From contig CP072660.1 in the NCBI GenBank assembly GCA_029637525.1, positions 1,327,612-1,391,611 of the forward strand: a stretch of 64,000 bases of DNA. Reading direction: 5' to 3'. Below, piece by piece: positions 1-8,085 of the stretch; the stretch's first letter is position 1, and every line of letters starts with the position of its first letter. The DNA is from Desulfurococcaceae archaeon MEX13E-LK6-19. Its GTDB lineage: Archaea > Thermoproteota > Thermoprotei_A > Sulfolobales > Desulfurococcaceae. The translations under genes were made by a program, and so were the position numbers. The notes beneath the pieces were generated by a model. That model ran no database searches, was not told the origin of the DNA, and saw only the letters and a list, made by a program, of their open reading frames with translations.

Positions 1-1061
1 CTCGAGGTGCTCTCGTATCTCCTCTGACCAACAATACTGACAATCCTGTCGAACTTCTTCTTGAGTACGCGGGCTACGAAACTAAGCTTGATTACTTTGC
101 AGCACCACCTATAGTCTCTCGCTGGGGGCCCGTAGACGCTTAATGCTCGCCAGAAAGTGTCTCCCGCCTCGATCCTAATGAGGTCGAGACCTAGCTTCTC
201 GACAACCTTCTCCACGGTCTCTATGGTCTCGGGGAACTCTATCCCTGTGTCCAGGAAAACAGCTTTGTTGTAGCCTGCTAGAACAGCTGTATATGCTGCC
301 GATGTGCTGTCCTTGCCTCCGCTGATGTTTATGAGTGGTGTTCCATACTTGTCTATAGTCTTGAGGAACTCGATTGCGTCTCTCTCAAGAGCATCCAAGT
401 GCTCACTGTTGGCTTCCACCAGATCCCTTAGAGTCTTCCTCTCGGGTTCGAAGTAGAAGTCTCTAGAAAGTCTCCACACCTTGGCAACCCTGATCCTTCC
501 GTCCCTCATGTTTTTACCTAGCCCGTAGACATCCTGGTTCCTAGAAGCTATAGGGATCCATTTCAAGTCGCTTGGCGGTTTTCCTCTATAGTCTCCTTGG
601 CTGAGCACATCGTCTTCGTGGATAGTCTTCGTAGCAACTATGAAGGGGGCTAGCTCCTCGTCAGCAATAAGTTTCACTCCATAGTACATTGGCTTGAAAA
701 CCCATTTTCTAGAATAGATATCGTACTCACGGATCCCAATACTATACCCGGACACTATCACTTCATCCGAGGCATCAATAGACTGGACCTTGTTGAGCAG
801 TACAAGAGGTTGTTTCCCGAAAACCCTGTCCGCAAGCTCTCTACCATAACTCTCCTCTACAGCCCTACGAGTAACCTCGACATCCTTCTCAAAAGCAGGC
901 CTAATATCACCAGGGGGTACAAGCTTTATCCTAAAGAGCTCGCCATACCTCCTCCTATCATAACTGAAAACAGGTACTCCAAGGTCACGCGACCAATAAA
1001 CCAGAGGGACTATGCTCCGGAAAAGCCTTGTAGCCTCAAGCCCCTTAAGTCTCCTACCCAT
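1..1061 (-). CDS. PAPS reductase-like PP-loop protein (3' end outside window)
   Basis: Only the N-terminal 353 codons are present; the gene runs off the left edge. My translation has an N-terminal region of about 220 residues rich in charged and aromatic residues, then the PP-loop SGGKDST that binds ATP or an adenylylated substrate in PAPS reductase/ATP sulfurylase-type proteins, followed by FLDTGIEFPETIE and RWCCK, both typical of this family. The ATG at 1059-1061 follows GGAG at about 8 bases. Family members of this build include PAPS reductases and thiolation enzymes, so the substrate cannot be fixed from sequence. Two more PP-loop proteins of the family are in the window (2095-3234 and 33028-34383), each with a different N-terminal part. 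Family assignment is firm, reaction is not. Confidence 0.85.
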   Translation of the reverse strand, partial: MGRRLKGLEATRLFRSIVPLVYWSRDLGVPVFSYDRRRYGELFRIKLVPPGDIRPAFEKDVEVTRRAVEESYGRELADRVFGKQPLVLLNKVQSIDASDEVIVSGYSIGIREYDIYSRKWVFKPMYYGVKLIADEELAPFIVATKTIHEDDVLSQGDYRGKPPSDLKWIPIASRNQDVYGLGKNMRDGRIRVAKVWRLSRDFYFEPERKTLRDLVEANSEHLDALERDAIEFLKTIDKYGTPLINISGGKDSTSAAYTAVLAGYNKAVFLDTGIEFPETIETVEKVVEKLGLDLIRIEAGDTFWRALSVYGPPARDYRWCCKVIKLSFVARVLKKKFDRIVSIVGQRRYESTS

Positions 1062-1210
1062 ACTATCCACTCCACAAAAACAAGTCCAACAACCCTAATA
1101 ACACTTCCTCAAATCCTATAAAACACAAAGACACTTAGCGTAACATACGAAGAAATAAAGTGATATACTTGTTTGACTTAAGACTACTTCTCCTTCCTAG
1201 ATAAGAAGCA

Positions 1211-1244
1211 TTGGTTTACCCAACTGTTTATTAATTGGTTTACC
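1211..1244 (+). promoter_or_regulatory. Direct repeats around the vapB promoter, likely operator
   Basis: Two exact copies of TTGGTTTACC lie at 1211-1220 and 1235-1244, 24 bases apart. They flank an A/T-rich element (GTTTATTAA, about 1225-1233) placed correctly to be the TATA box for vapB. A near-identical motif occurs before the second ribbon-helix-helix gene at 7652. VapB-type antitoxins usually bind their own promoter, so autoregulation is the natural inference. Confidence 0.5.
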
Positions 1245-1267
1245 TAAATGTATACCTTGGTGATTAC

Positions 1268-1498
1268 ATGAGTGTTGTTAGTTTTAAGGTAAAGAGGGAA
1301 ATCAAGGAGAAGATGGAGAAGTATAAGGATAGAATCAACTGGGCTGAAGAGCTTAGAAGGTTTGTTGAAGAGAGAATTAGAGAGCTTGAAGCCGAGGAGA
1401 ATATGAGGAGAGTTATTGAAGAGCTTGAGAAAATACCCGTACATGCTCCACAGGGTTTCTCGAAAACTTCTGTGAGGGAGGATCGTGATAGTAGTTGA
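1268..1498 (+). CDS. vapB: VapB-type ribbon-helix-helix antitoxin
   Basis: Small protein of 76 residues beginning MSVVSFKVKREIKEKM, a beta strand plus helix as in ribbon-helix-helix DNA-binding antitoxins, followed by a long charged helix (EELRRFVEERIRELEAEE) and a C-terminal tail that should wrap the toxin. The ATG at 1268 has GGTGAT five bases upstream; an upstream TTG at 1235 falls inside the probable operator and is unlikely. The frame overlaps vapC by 14 bases, so the two are translationally coupled. Role by family: neutralises VapC and represses the operon. Crenarchaea carry many such pairs, so it need not be recently acquired. Confidence 0.85.
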   Translation: MSVVSFKVKREIKEKMEKYKDRINWAEELRRFVEERIRELEAEENMRRVIEELEKIPVHAPQGFSKTSVREDRDSS

Positions 1499-1892
1499 TG
1501 CATCCGCTCTTTCAGCATTTATACTCAAGGAACCAGGGTGGAGGGCTCTATCAAAATATCTCATAAACTCTGTGTCCGTAGACCATATTGTTAAGGAGGT
1601 TACTAACTCCATATGGAAGGCATGTGTGCTAAAGAAGATCATGAGTATTAATGAAGCATTAAAGCTTTACATGATTATGTCGTCTATGATAGGCGTGAAT
1701 ATAGTCCTTGAGCCCGAGGACAAGTATATAGAAAAAGCACTCAAAATAGCGCTAAACCATAAGATCACTGTCTACGATGCACTATATCTCGCTCTAGCCA
1801 AGGAAAAGAACTTGCCGTTGTTAACATTAGATGAAAAGCAAGCTCAAGTAGCTGAAAGATTGGGCATAGAGATAATACATTTTAAAACATAA
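1485..1892 (+). CDS. vapC: VapC toxin, PIN-domain ribonuclease
   Basis: Protein of 135 residues with the PIN fold layout: IVVDASAL at the N-terminus (first catalytic Asp), KEVTNSIWKA in the middle (Glu), TVYDALYLALA (Asp) and LLTLDEKQA (last Asp). All four acidic positions of the Mg-dependent nuclease centre are present, so the toxin is probably active. Starts with GTG at 1485 behind GGAGG, inside the end of vapB. PIN toxins of this family cut tRNA, rRNA or mRNA; the target here is unknown. Confidence 0.9.
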   Translation: MIVVDASALSAFILKEPGWRALSKYLINSVSVDHIVKEVTNSIWKACVLKKIMSINEALKLYMIMSSMIGVNIVLEPEDKYIEKALKIALNHKITVYDALYLALAKEKNLPLLTLDEKQAQVAERLGIEIIHFKT

Positions 1893-2094
1893 TAGAATCA
1901 TGTAAAGAGACAAACCATAAAATATTGACTATGAAAAGATTCATATAATCGTATTGAAAAACACTTTTCTTCAATAAAATAAAACCCAATACAAACCTTA
2001 GTGGAACATAGAATAGGGGACTACACGAAAAATACTGCGTTAAGAGGAGTTTATCTTTTGGGAGAAGTATTATTAATATGATTGTTGTTGCTAG

Positions 2095-3234
2095 CTAATG
2101 TTGTTGCGGTTGTTTGATCTCGTTCTCTAGTTCAGTGATAATCTTTCGAACAAAGTCTTTGTCTACGCCCCTGGAGGCTTCTATGTGGCTTCTCGTGATT
2201 ATTTCTTGTGCTCTAGATAAGGATAGGGTTTCTATTCTGCATTCTTCTATGATTCTTTTTCTTGCTTTGTAGATTGTTTTTGCTGTCTCTTTACTATATC
2301 TCCATAGCCCCATGTATGCGTAGTCTATAGGGTCTATTCCGTTGGCACCTATTTTCTTCATGTACTCTTCTACTGCTCTAACGTATTCGTTTACTGTCTC
2401 TACGCCTTGTGTCATGCTTTTTAGTAGTTGTAGTGTTATCTCTGCTGATGATGCGTATGGGCAGAAGGTACAGGAGGCTCTTGTAGCTACACTATAGACT
2501 GGGTTTAACAGGTTCTCTTTGACGACTATGTGTAGTACATCTGCTGTTGTCATGTAGAGTATAGGGTTTACCCTACGAGCGTTATGTGTTGGTGGAACAA
2601 TGTGTTTGTGTCTATACCTCTTTATCCTAGACCCGGTCTCGTAGACTCTTAGCCCACTAGCTCTAAGCCCATAGGACTCCATATAGGGTTTCAGAACATG
2701 GTGTTTAAGCCTAGTACACCATCGATCTATTTTAGAAGGAAGTAGCCCCCTCACCAGCTTATGGAGTATCTTTTCTCTCGGGGCCTCAGCTATATCTGCG
2801 CTAAACCTCTTGATTAGCTTCTTAGACTCCTCCAAAAGAAGATCCTCGAGGACTGGTAGATACGAGAACACGGCTTTGTACGGTATACCAAGAGCTTCCA
2901 GGAGCAAGAGTACAACAGTAGAGTCTTTACCACCACTAAACAGCACGAGAACACCCTGGCTCCCAGCACGCTTCTTGATCTCCTCAAGCTCTCTCCTATG
3001 CCTATCAATATAGTCGTCTAGACCACTATACCTCCTATCATAGATCACAAGAGACTCCTTGAGACCGCGAATAAGCGAGGAGACTAGACGCTGATAATAC
3101 ACGGGATCAGTATTCTCACGAGCCCACTCAAGAAACTCCCTCCTACCAACAAGACCAACTCTACACCCAGGAAACGCGATCATAAAAGAATCAAGCCTAA
3201 TAAAATACATGAAATCATGAACAGAAACAATCAA
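2095..3234 (-). CDS. PAPS reductase-like PP-loop protein
   Basis: Protein of 379 residues. A helical N-terminal part of about 90 residues precedes LVLFSGGKDSTVVLLLL (PP-loop), then RWCTRLKHH and CTFCPYA near residues 195 and 255; these cysteines are spaced as in archaeal members that hold an Fe-S cluster or a redox-active thiol. Family proteins use the PP-loop to bind PAPS/APS or to adenylylate an RNA or protein substrate. The annotated TTG at 3234 has GGTG 8 bases upstream; ATGs at 3210 and 3183 lack a ribosome-binding motif. No sulfate-activation genes are visible nearby, which argues slightly against assimilatory sulfate reduction and for a thiolation-type role. Confidence 0.8.
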   Translation of the reverse strand: MIVSVHDFMYFIRLDSFMIAFPGCRVGLVGRREFLEWARENTDPVYYQRLVSSLIRGLKESLVIYDRRYSGLDDYIDRHRRELEEIKKRAGSQGVLVLFSGGKDSTVVLLLLEALGIPYKAVFSYLPVLEDLLLEESKKLIKRFSADIAEAPREKILHKLVRGLLPSKIDRWCTRLKHHVLKPYMESYGLRASGLRVYETGSRIKRYRHKHIVPPTHNARRVNPILYMTTADVLHIVVKENLLNPVYSVATRASCTFCPYASSAEITLQLLKSMTQGVETVNEYVRAVEEYMKKIGANGIDPIDYAYMGLWRYSKETAKTIYKARKRIIEECRIETLSLSRAQEIITRSHIEASRGVDKDFVRKIITELENEIKQPQQH

Positions 3235-3280
3235 CGCTTACACCAAACAACCCTCATACCATAAACCAAGGAAGAAAGCG

Positions 3281-3357
3281 TTGGAAGGGCAAGGGGCCAC
3301 ACCCCGTCCCATACACTCCCATACGGGAGCTACGGACGGGGCGCGGGAGCCCAGACA
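3281..3357 (+). ncRNA. GC-rich structured RNA candidate (H/ACA-like)
   Basis: A GC-rich island in an A/T-rich gap of 323 bases (3235-3557). CCCCGTCC (3302-3309) pairs perfectly with GGACGGGG (3334-3341); inside it CTCCC (3316-3320) pairs with GGGAG (3325-3329) around an ATAC loop. GGGC (3287-3290) can pair with GCCC (3349-3352), leaving two internal-loop strands, and ACA follows at 3355, 13 bases after the upper stem. That geometry resembles an archaeal H/ACA guide RNA, but I see no kink-turn motif in the upper stem, which is a serious gap. GC islands in hyperthermophile intergenic DNA often mark structured RNA. The rest of the gap holds only the promoter of the next gene. Confidence 0.35.
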
Positions 3358-3526
3358 CATTATATCTACACCCAGCTATTATTCATTCAACACAATGGTC
3401 TAATAGAGACACATCATCCTTATCCATGCGTCCTCATTGATGCTCCTCCATGATATGTTTTCTTAAGCTCAGTAAAACCCTTTACCTCAACCTTCAATGG
3501 AAAACCGGTTATGAAACCATAGATGG

Positions 3527-3535
3527 TATTTATAC
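3527..3535 (+). promoter_or_regulatory. TATA box for the 3558 gene (leaderless)
   Basis: TATTTATAC is centred 27 bases before the ATG at 3558, so transcription would begin at or next to the start codon, as in many crenarchaeal leaderless mRNAs. Confidence 0.5.
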
Positions 3536-3557
3536 CGAAGTCGATAAATAAGGATCT

Positions 3558-3911
3558 ATGAGGGTTAATGCAATGCCTGTCTATCTTGTAGAAATGTGGA
3601 TCCCTAAGGATGGGATGGAGAAACAGTGTTTAGAGCTTAGCCGGAAGATCCTCGAGTATGTTAGGAGTCATAGAGATGAGTTTAAGGAGATGAAGTCTCT
3701 TAGACTGTTCAGAGTATTCATAGGTGGTAAGCCTTATTTCATTACTGTTCAGGAGTACGAAGATCTTAAGTCTATGGAGGAACTAGACAAGAAGATCATG
3801 GAGAATCAAGAGTATGTAAGGCTGATCATGGAGTGGAAGAAATGTATAGATGAAACACAGACGCAGGGGCTACTACTCTTCGATGTACTGAGAGAGCTTT
3901 GGCTAGAATAA
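3558..3911 (+). CDS. Small alpha/beta protein, unknown function
   Basis: 117 residues, no signal or membrane segment. The pattern PVYLVEMWIPKDG, long charged helix, RLFRVFIGGKPYFITVQEY, helix resembles a ferredoxin-like dimeric alpha/beta barrel, in which a beta strand, helix and two strands repeat. This is a fold impression and not a named family match. The ATG at 3558 sits 27 bases after a good TATA element; a second ATG at 3573 has GAGGG upstream and is an alternative. It stands alone between a PP-loop gene on the other strand and a membrane protein pair. Confidence 0.7.
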   Translation: MRVNAMPVYLVEMWIPKDGMEKQCLELSRKILEYVRSHRDEFKEMKSLRLFRVFIGGKPYFITVQEYEDLKSMEELDKKIMENQEYVRLIMEWKKCIDETQTQGLLLFDVLRELWLE

Positions 3912-4015
3912 GTATTCCAGCGGATACCTGTGTTGCCTCCCATTAGTATCTGCATGTTTTACTAGAGATAATGTTAAGTAGTGGTTGATGTTAAGTAGTT
4001 CTCGGGGTTTAGTTC

Positions 4016-4792
4016 TTGGGCTATGAGTACTCTACGGGACTCAATAGTCTCACTATTTTCTGTGCTGTTGTATCAATTATCGTCTTCGTGTTTTTCGAGA
4101 TATATTATGTCCCTCTCTTCACTGGGGAAGAACATAATGCGTTTGAGGTACTGGGATCTAGAGCTCAGTCTTCTCAGAGAGTATTTGTTGAGAAAGCAGA
4201 TATCGTCTATAGAGATTCCATTATTGAGCTGAAGATAGTGGTTGCATTTGAGAACATCCCGGTATGGTATTTAGAGAGTGAGGAATGTGATGTTGTAATC
4301 GGGATAAAGGTGTTCATTAATGGTACTAGTGTTGAAAAGTATTATGCACCACATGTAGGCTTCTCCTATGATAGAACTACCGGCAAGGGCCGTCTATTCT
4401 ATACGTACCCTCTAAGTTATACTCCCTTTGTGAAAGGACTCAGGAACACATACAATATCACGGTGTTTCTTAATACAACGGCGGGTTTGTTCAAGTACTC
4501 TGTAATAAAGACTCTTGTCCTCGAGCCACCAGTGGTTAAGAAGACTAATAGCACATTCCAGATTGTCAACAACCTGCCTTTCCCGGTGGAAGTAGAGTAT
4601 AATGTCACGCTAGTATCTAATGAGACAGTGGTTGGGGTACTCAATGAGACTACTAGGATTTACCCTGGCAGGACATGGACTTATACGCCATATTATACAG
4701 GGCTCATAGACAAAAATATTGTTAGGATCAGGATTGTTTGCGAGAAAATAAACTATGTCCAAGAACAAACAATAGTGGTGAGTAGGCAGTGA
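4016..4792 (+). CDS. Single-pass exported protein, unknown
   Basis: 258 residues. One hydrophobic segment near residues 12-36 is followed by a large extracellular part with many N-X-S/T glycosylation sequons (NGT, NIT, NTT, NST, NVT, NET), spread over beta-rich sequence. It is therefore probably a membrane-anchored, glycosylated surface protein facing outward. No domain that I recognise. Start taken at TTG 4016 with GGGG about 10 bases upstream. The stop overlaps the GTG of the following membrane gene by four bases, so both are translated from one message and may form a complex. Confidence 0.7.
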   Translation: MGYEYSTGLNSLTIFCAVVSIIVFVFFEIYYVPLFTGEEHNAFEVLGSRAQSSQRVFVEKADIVYRDSIIELKIVVAFENIPVWYLESEECDVVIGIKVFINGTSVEKYYAPHVGFSYDRTTGKGRLFYTYPLSYTPFVKGLRNTYNITVFLNTTAGLFKYSVIKTLVLEPPVVKKTNSTFQIVNNLPFPVEVEYNVTLVSNETVVGVLNETTRIYPGRTWTYTPYYTGLIDKNIVRIRIVCEKINYVQEQTIVVSRQ

Positions 4793-5478
4793 GAGTCATC
4801 GAGAAACCAGTAGTTGAAGCCATAGCATTGATTCTCTTGGTGGCGGCGATCTATCTAGTCTATCAGGTTTGTACATCGGATATTATTATCTACAGGGGGT
4901 TCTTCAACGGGTACTCAAATTTAGAGAAGACGCATATCGAGGTCAAGGGGTTTAAAGCTCTGCCAGTAAACTACTTGTCAGCAAGTTCCCCTATTGTACC
5001 CGTTGACACTAGTAGTGAAGACTACTACACTATTATAGATGCTAGCGTATCGAATATCAGAAGCAAAGCTCTACCAGCACTCTACGTGGTTATTATATTG
5101 ACAGCACTCTACACGATATTCCTGTTAATGATGTTTAAAGGAGTTTATGTTACTAGAACAGCCAATATAATCCTGATGCTTGCATCAATAATGCTACTGA
5201 CAATAGCGATACCCGTTCACCATATACATAGCTACTTGGTGGTAAGAAACACGATATACTGTGGCAGCATCCAGCAGTTCTTCGGAAGCGATGAGGGGGT
5301 TCTAGAGCCTATTATAGTTTATAGCAACGACACCACAACATACTGTACTATAATACCGCCCGAGAGATCATATGCAGCCATAATATTAGCGCTGACATCG
5401 ATAGTAATGATAGTGTGTGTAAGCATGTATTATGTAAGGTCTAGGAAATCCGAGGAACCAAAGATGTATCCAACATGA
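4789..5478 (+). CDS. Four-helix membrane protein, unknown
   Basis: 229 residues with hydrophobic segments near residues 8-26, 97-117, 124-144 and 195-215, and polar loops of about 70 and 45 residues between the first two and last two. Starts with GTG overlapping the stop of the preceding exported protein (GTGA). No family recognised. Two-gene membrane units of this kind in crenarchaea are often uncharacterised surface complexes. The same frame continues past the stop into a decayed-looking reading frame at 5485. Confidence 0.7.
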   Translation: MRVIEKPVVEAIALILLVAAIYLVYQVCTSDIIIYRGFFNGYSNLEKTHIEVKGFKALPVNYLSASSPIVPVDTSSEDYYTIIDASVSNIRSKALPALYVVIILTALYTIFLLMMFKGVYVTRTANIILMLASIMLLTIAIPVHHIHSYLVVRNTIYCGSIQQFFGSDEGVLEPIIVYSNDTTTYCTIIPPERSYAAIILALTSIVMIVCVSMYYVRSRKSEEPKMYPT

Positions 5479-5484
5479 CACTCC

Positions 5485-5678
5485 ATGGGAGGCTTCTATA
5501 AACAAGTTATAGCAGACTTCATAGACTATAGTCTTGAAGCAAACATGGCCTTCGCAAACAGGCCAGCAGTATACATACCAGGTAAAAGCGGAGTAGCATA
5601 GAACAACATGTACTCATTACTCAGAATGGCTATGGAATCCCAACTAAATTTCACATAAAATTCCTGGGCACTAGTTAG
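5485..5678 (+). pseudogene. Decayed reading frame
   Basis: From ATG 5485 there are 38 sense codons with protein-like composition (start MGGFYKQVIADFIDYS), then a single TAG at 5599, then more plausible coding sequence in the same frame (NNMYSLLRMAMESQLNF) up to TAA 5656; a one-base shift near 5650 would extend it with HIKFLGTS to TAG 5676. One stop plus one frameshift in coding-like sequence fits a gene remnant. No family recognised. It could also be chance, or a short gene of 38 codons ending at 5601. Confidence 0.35.
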
Positions 5679-5717
5679 AAATACCTATTTGATCGAGGAA
5701 CATTTTCGCAATACGCT

Positions 5718-6500
5718 TTATGTAGTATCTGCTCTCTGCAGCCTCGTAATTACTTCAAGAGCCCCTTTTGCCAGTTCTTGATATATTCTATCAACTTTCC
5801 TACTTAGCTCTGTTTCAAATCCACAGTCTTTTCCTAGAACAACATTATCGCTTACAGCAAGTAGAACTAGTGACGGTATACCAGCAAGGTAGCTTAGAGT
5901 ATAGAGAGTTGATGTCTCTCCATCCACGCATAAAGCTCTATGTCTTCTCCATGCCTCAATACGTTCTGGTGTTTCAGCAAGCATTGCTGAAGTTGTTACT
6001 GTTACTCCTAGCCATAGATTTGACCCTAGTTTTTCAATACGGGGCTTAATATTCTCCATAGCCATAGCCACAAGCCTGGGATCACCTATAGCAGGGAAGC
6101 ATGGATCAACATAGTGTGTCGAGGTATCCTCGTCTCGTATAGTCGCTACTGGGATAACAGCATCTCCTATCTCTATGTCCTCTTGGAGAGCGCCACACCA
6201 CCCTACCCCTATCAATGCTCTAGCATTCTTCATATGAGCTAGTGCTACAACCCATTCAGTATAAGACGGTCCACCACCCATAGCTACAACAGAAACTTTT
6301 GCCTCCTTATAGTACCCAGTGTACGTCTTTATTGTCCTAGCATAACCAGATACATCACGGGGATCCTCAAGCAGTTGGGGAAGAACATCAAATCCTCCGC
6401 CAAGACCAACAACAATATAGTCTCCTAATAAGCTCAGATCACCGTTACGAACCATCAATTTTCTAACAGAGTCCAGGAGATATCTCGGGCAACGGAACAA
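5718..6500 (-). CDS. Purine/uridine nucleoside phosphorylase
   Basis: 260 residues of the PNP_UDP_1 family, which cleaves nucleosides with phosphate to base and ribose-1-phosphate. Visible family features: GLGGGFDV near residue 32, AMGGGPSYTEWV (phosphate loop) near 73, IGVGWCGALQEDIEIGDAVIP near 97, IRDEDTSTHYVD near 120, and VDGETSTLYTLS near 193, which corresponds to the ribose-binding Met-Glu region although Met is replaced by Gly. Length fits hexameric archaeal members. TTG start at 6500 with GGTGAT 4 bases upstream. Substrate (purine or uridine) cannot be decided. With the nucleoside importer and phosphoribosyltransferase in this window it supports nucleoside salvage. Confidence 0.88.
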   Translation of the reverse strand: MFRCPRYLLDSVRKLMVRNGDLSLLGDYIVVGLGGGFDVLPQLLEDPRDVSGYARTIKTYTGYYKEAKVSVVAMGGGPSYTEWVVALAHMKNARALIGVGWCGALQEDIEIGDAVIPVATIRDEDTSTHYVDPCFPAIGDPRLVAMAMENIKPRIEKLGSNLWLGVTVTTSAMLAETPERIEAWRRHRALCVDGETSTLYTLSYLAGIPSLVLLAVSDNVVLGKDCGFETELSRKVDRIYQELAKGALEVITRLQRADTT

Positions 6501-6721
6501 GATATCACCACTTCAAAATAGAAGCTCTACATGAATAAAAGACTATTGCGATTACAATCTATCGAACAACATATACATTTTTCTTCACAGAAGTATCCTA
6601 TGTATTGAGCAACTTTACCACATAATTCTTCACCACTCATAGTAATAGCTAAGGCTGATATCGGGGAAGCATTGAAAATATGTTATATAAAGGTAGAAAC
6701 TAAGTTAAGTTCTATCAATGT

Positions 6722-7543
6722 TTATCCTTTTGCGTAATTTAGAATTCCATATATTTTGCTTGTGTCTTCATTGTATTTAGGCCCTAGTCTCATTCTGGTG
6801 CAGTATACTAGCGGTTTTGCTCCCACTTTATTCATGAGCTCTACCGCCTTGGTGTTGGCTTCGGGGATAGTTATCTTTGTTACACCCAGTCTTATGCTCT
6901 CCAGTATTAATGTACAAGCTGTATCCTCGTTGTTTGCTATCACGGGCCCGATCCTGGTCTTCTGGACCATGGCGTAGCCTTGATCCCTGATGACTAGTAG
7001 TTTTGCCCCTCTCTTAAGCCAGGCCCTGAGTACACGTACTCTATCCCCACCAAAAACCATGCGATCCGTTTCAGCGACGAAATCGGGGATATTGTCTAGA
7101 ACCTCTACTTCATCTTTACTAGGACATAAGCTGGTATCAATGTTTGAGAGATCGTAGGTTATAGTCTTGTACTCTTCGATAAAACCCAGCTTCTTATAGA
7201 GCCTGTACCCTGCCTTAGTTGAGTCAAGCCTAATGGTCTCGATACCCCGTGTTTTGAGTTCCCGGAGTATTCTCTCCATGATCCTAGTGCCAATACCTCT
7301 ACGTTGATACTCCGGAACAACACATACACCACCAACCCAAGCAAAAGAACCGTAGATAAAGAAGCATCCCGTGCCAACAACTCTGTTATCCAGGCAAGCA
7401 ACAAAACAACCATCAGGCTGGACTTCAAGACAAACCTCAAACACCATTTTAACGAGCGAGATATCACCCTTAAACCCGAATGCTCTCGCATAAACACTAG
7501 CCATAGCATCAAGATCATTATACGTGGCATTACGGATAATCAT
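6722..7543 (-). CDS. GNAT acetyltransferase with extra C-terminal domain
   Basis: 273 residues. Residues 1-130 form a GNAT domain: MIIRNATYNDLDAMASVY start, VCVVPEYQRRGIGTRIME (acetyl-CoA pyrophosphate-binding motif A) and GYRLYKKLGF (motif B). The remaining 140 residues look like a second, degenerate GNAT-like half (VMVQKTRIGPVIANNED, then a helix-strand repeat), as in YitH-type two-domain acetyltransferases. The acceptor is unknown. It is transcribed away from the ribbon-helix-helix gene at 7684. The gap of about 220 bases on its 3' side (6501-6721) shows nothing but A/T-rich sequence. Confidence 0.85.
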   Translation of the reverse strand: MIIRNATYNDLDAMASVYARAFGFKGDISLVKMVFEVCLEVQPDGCFVACLDNRVVGTGCFFIYGSFAWVGGVCVVPEYQRRGIGTRIMERILRELKTRGIETIRLDSTKAGYRLYKKLGFIEEYKTITYDLSNIDTSLCPSKDEVEVLDNIPDFVAETDRMVFGGDRVRVLRAWLKRGAKLLVIRDQGYAMVQKTRIGPVIANNEDTACTLILESIRLGVTKITIPEANTKAVELMNKVGAKPLVYCTRMRLGPKYNEDTSKIYGILNYAKG

Positions 7544-7651
7544 AATGAGACACCAGAAAGTGTTTACTTAGTAAATACTTTTCATCGTATTCGCTTAAAC
7601 ATGTTATTTAGCTATCATGCTACATGGGTTTGAGGGAACAGAATATGTAGT

Positions 7652-7680
7652 TTGGTTTACCTGGTTTAACTAGGTTGCCT
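7652..7680 (+). promoter_or_regulatory. Repeated GGTTTACC-like half sites before RHH gene
   Basis: TTGGTTTACC at 7652-7661 exactly matches the repeats before vapB, and is followed by CTGGTTTAAC (7661-7670) and TAGGTTGCCT (7671-7680), giving imperfect units about every 9-10 bases, one helical turn. They sit immediately upstream of the start codon. Likely binding site of the ribbon-helix-helix protein encoded next, though this is inference. Confidence 0.45.
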
Positions 7681-7683
7681 AGT

Positions 7684-7971
7684 ATGGACTTGTTCAACCA
7701 GTTGAAAAGAACTAGGCTAGTGGCGATCAAGAATTTTGATGAAGAGCTCTATATGCTTGTTAAGACTTATGCTTCTCTTGAAGGAAGAACAATTGCATCT
7801 ATTTTGAGGAGGCTATTAGCTCAGGGTTTCCAAGGTATTGATCGAAGTCAATGGTTCAAGCATTCTTTGTACAGCGTATACAATACTAGGGGTAAGGAGA
7901 GCTCTTATTTTGAAGAGAAGTTCTCAAGAAGACTGGTCTACTATATAGGCCTCCCAATGAGCTCAAAGTAG
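7684..7971 (+). CDS. Orphan ribbon-helix-helix protein (antitoxin-like)
   Basis: About 95 residues. RLVAIKNFDEELYMLVKTYASLEGRTIASILRRLL gives the strand-helix-helix of an RHH repressor in archaeal VapB style; the region after residue 55 is polar and aromatic and could be a toxin-binding tail. No PIN gene follows; the next gene, 115 bases on, is a large GNAT protein. Start taken at ATG 7684; an in-frame TTG at 7675 is possible. It may be a stand-alone autoregulated repressor, an antitoxin that lost its toxin, or the regulator of the flanking acetyltransferases. Confidence 0.7.
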   Translation: MDLFNQLKRTRLVAIKNFDEELYMLVKTYASLEGRTIASILRRLLAQGFQGIDRSQWFKHSLYSVYNTRGKESSYFEEKFSRRLVYYIGLPMSSK

Positions 7972-8085
7972 GGTTTGGAGAATCTACCTGAAAATCTAGG
8001 GAAACATATATACTACGCGGGATAGCTATACTGTATCTTTTAGAAATACCTAGTATTTGAAATACATGTTATTAGGTGTTTGCTA

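Noticed and set aside
810-1121. Plus-strand open frame opposite the first PP-loop gene
   Set aside because: Low-complexity Ser/Thr/Pro composition with no ribosome motif; the minus-strand PP-loop gene explains the region.
1244-1642. Minus-strand open frame over vapBC
   Set aside because: It is a shadow of the two toxin-antitoxin genes, which have clear motifs on the plus strand.
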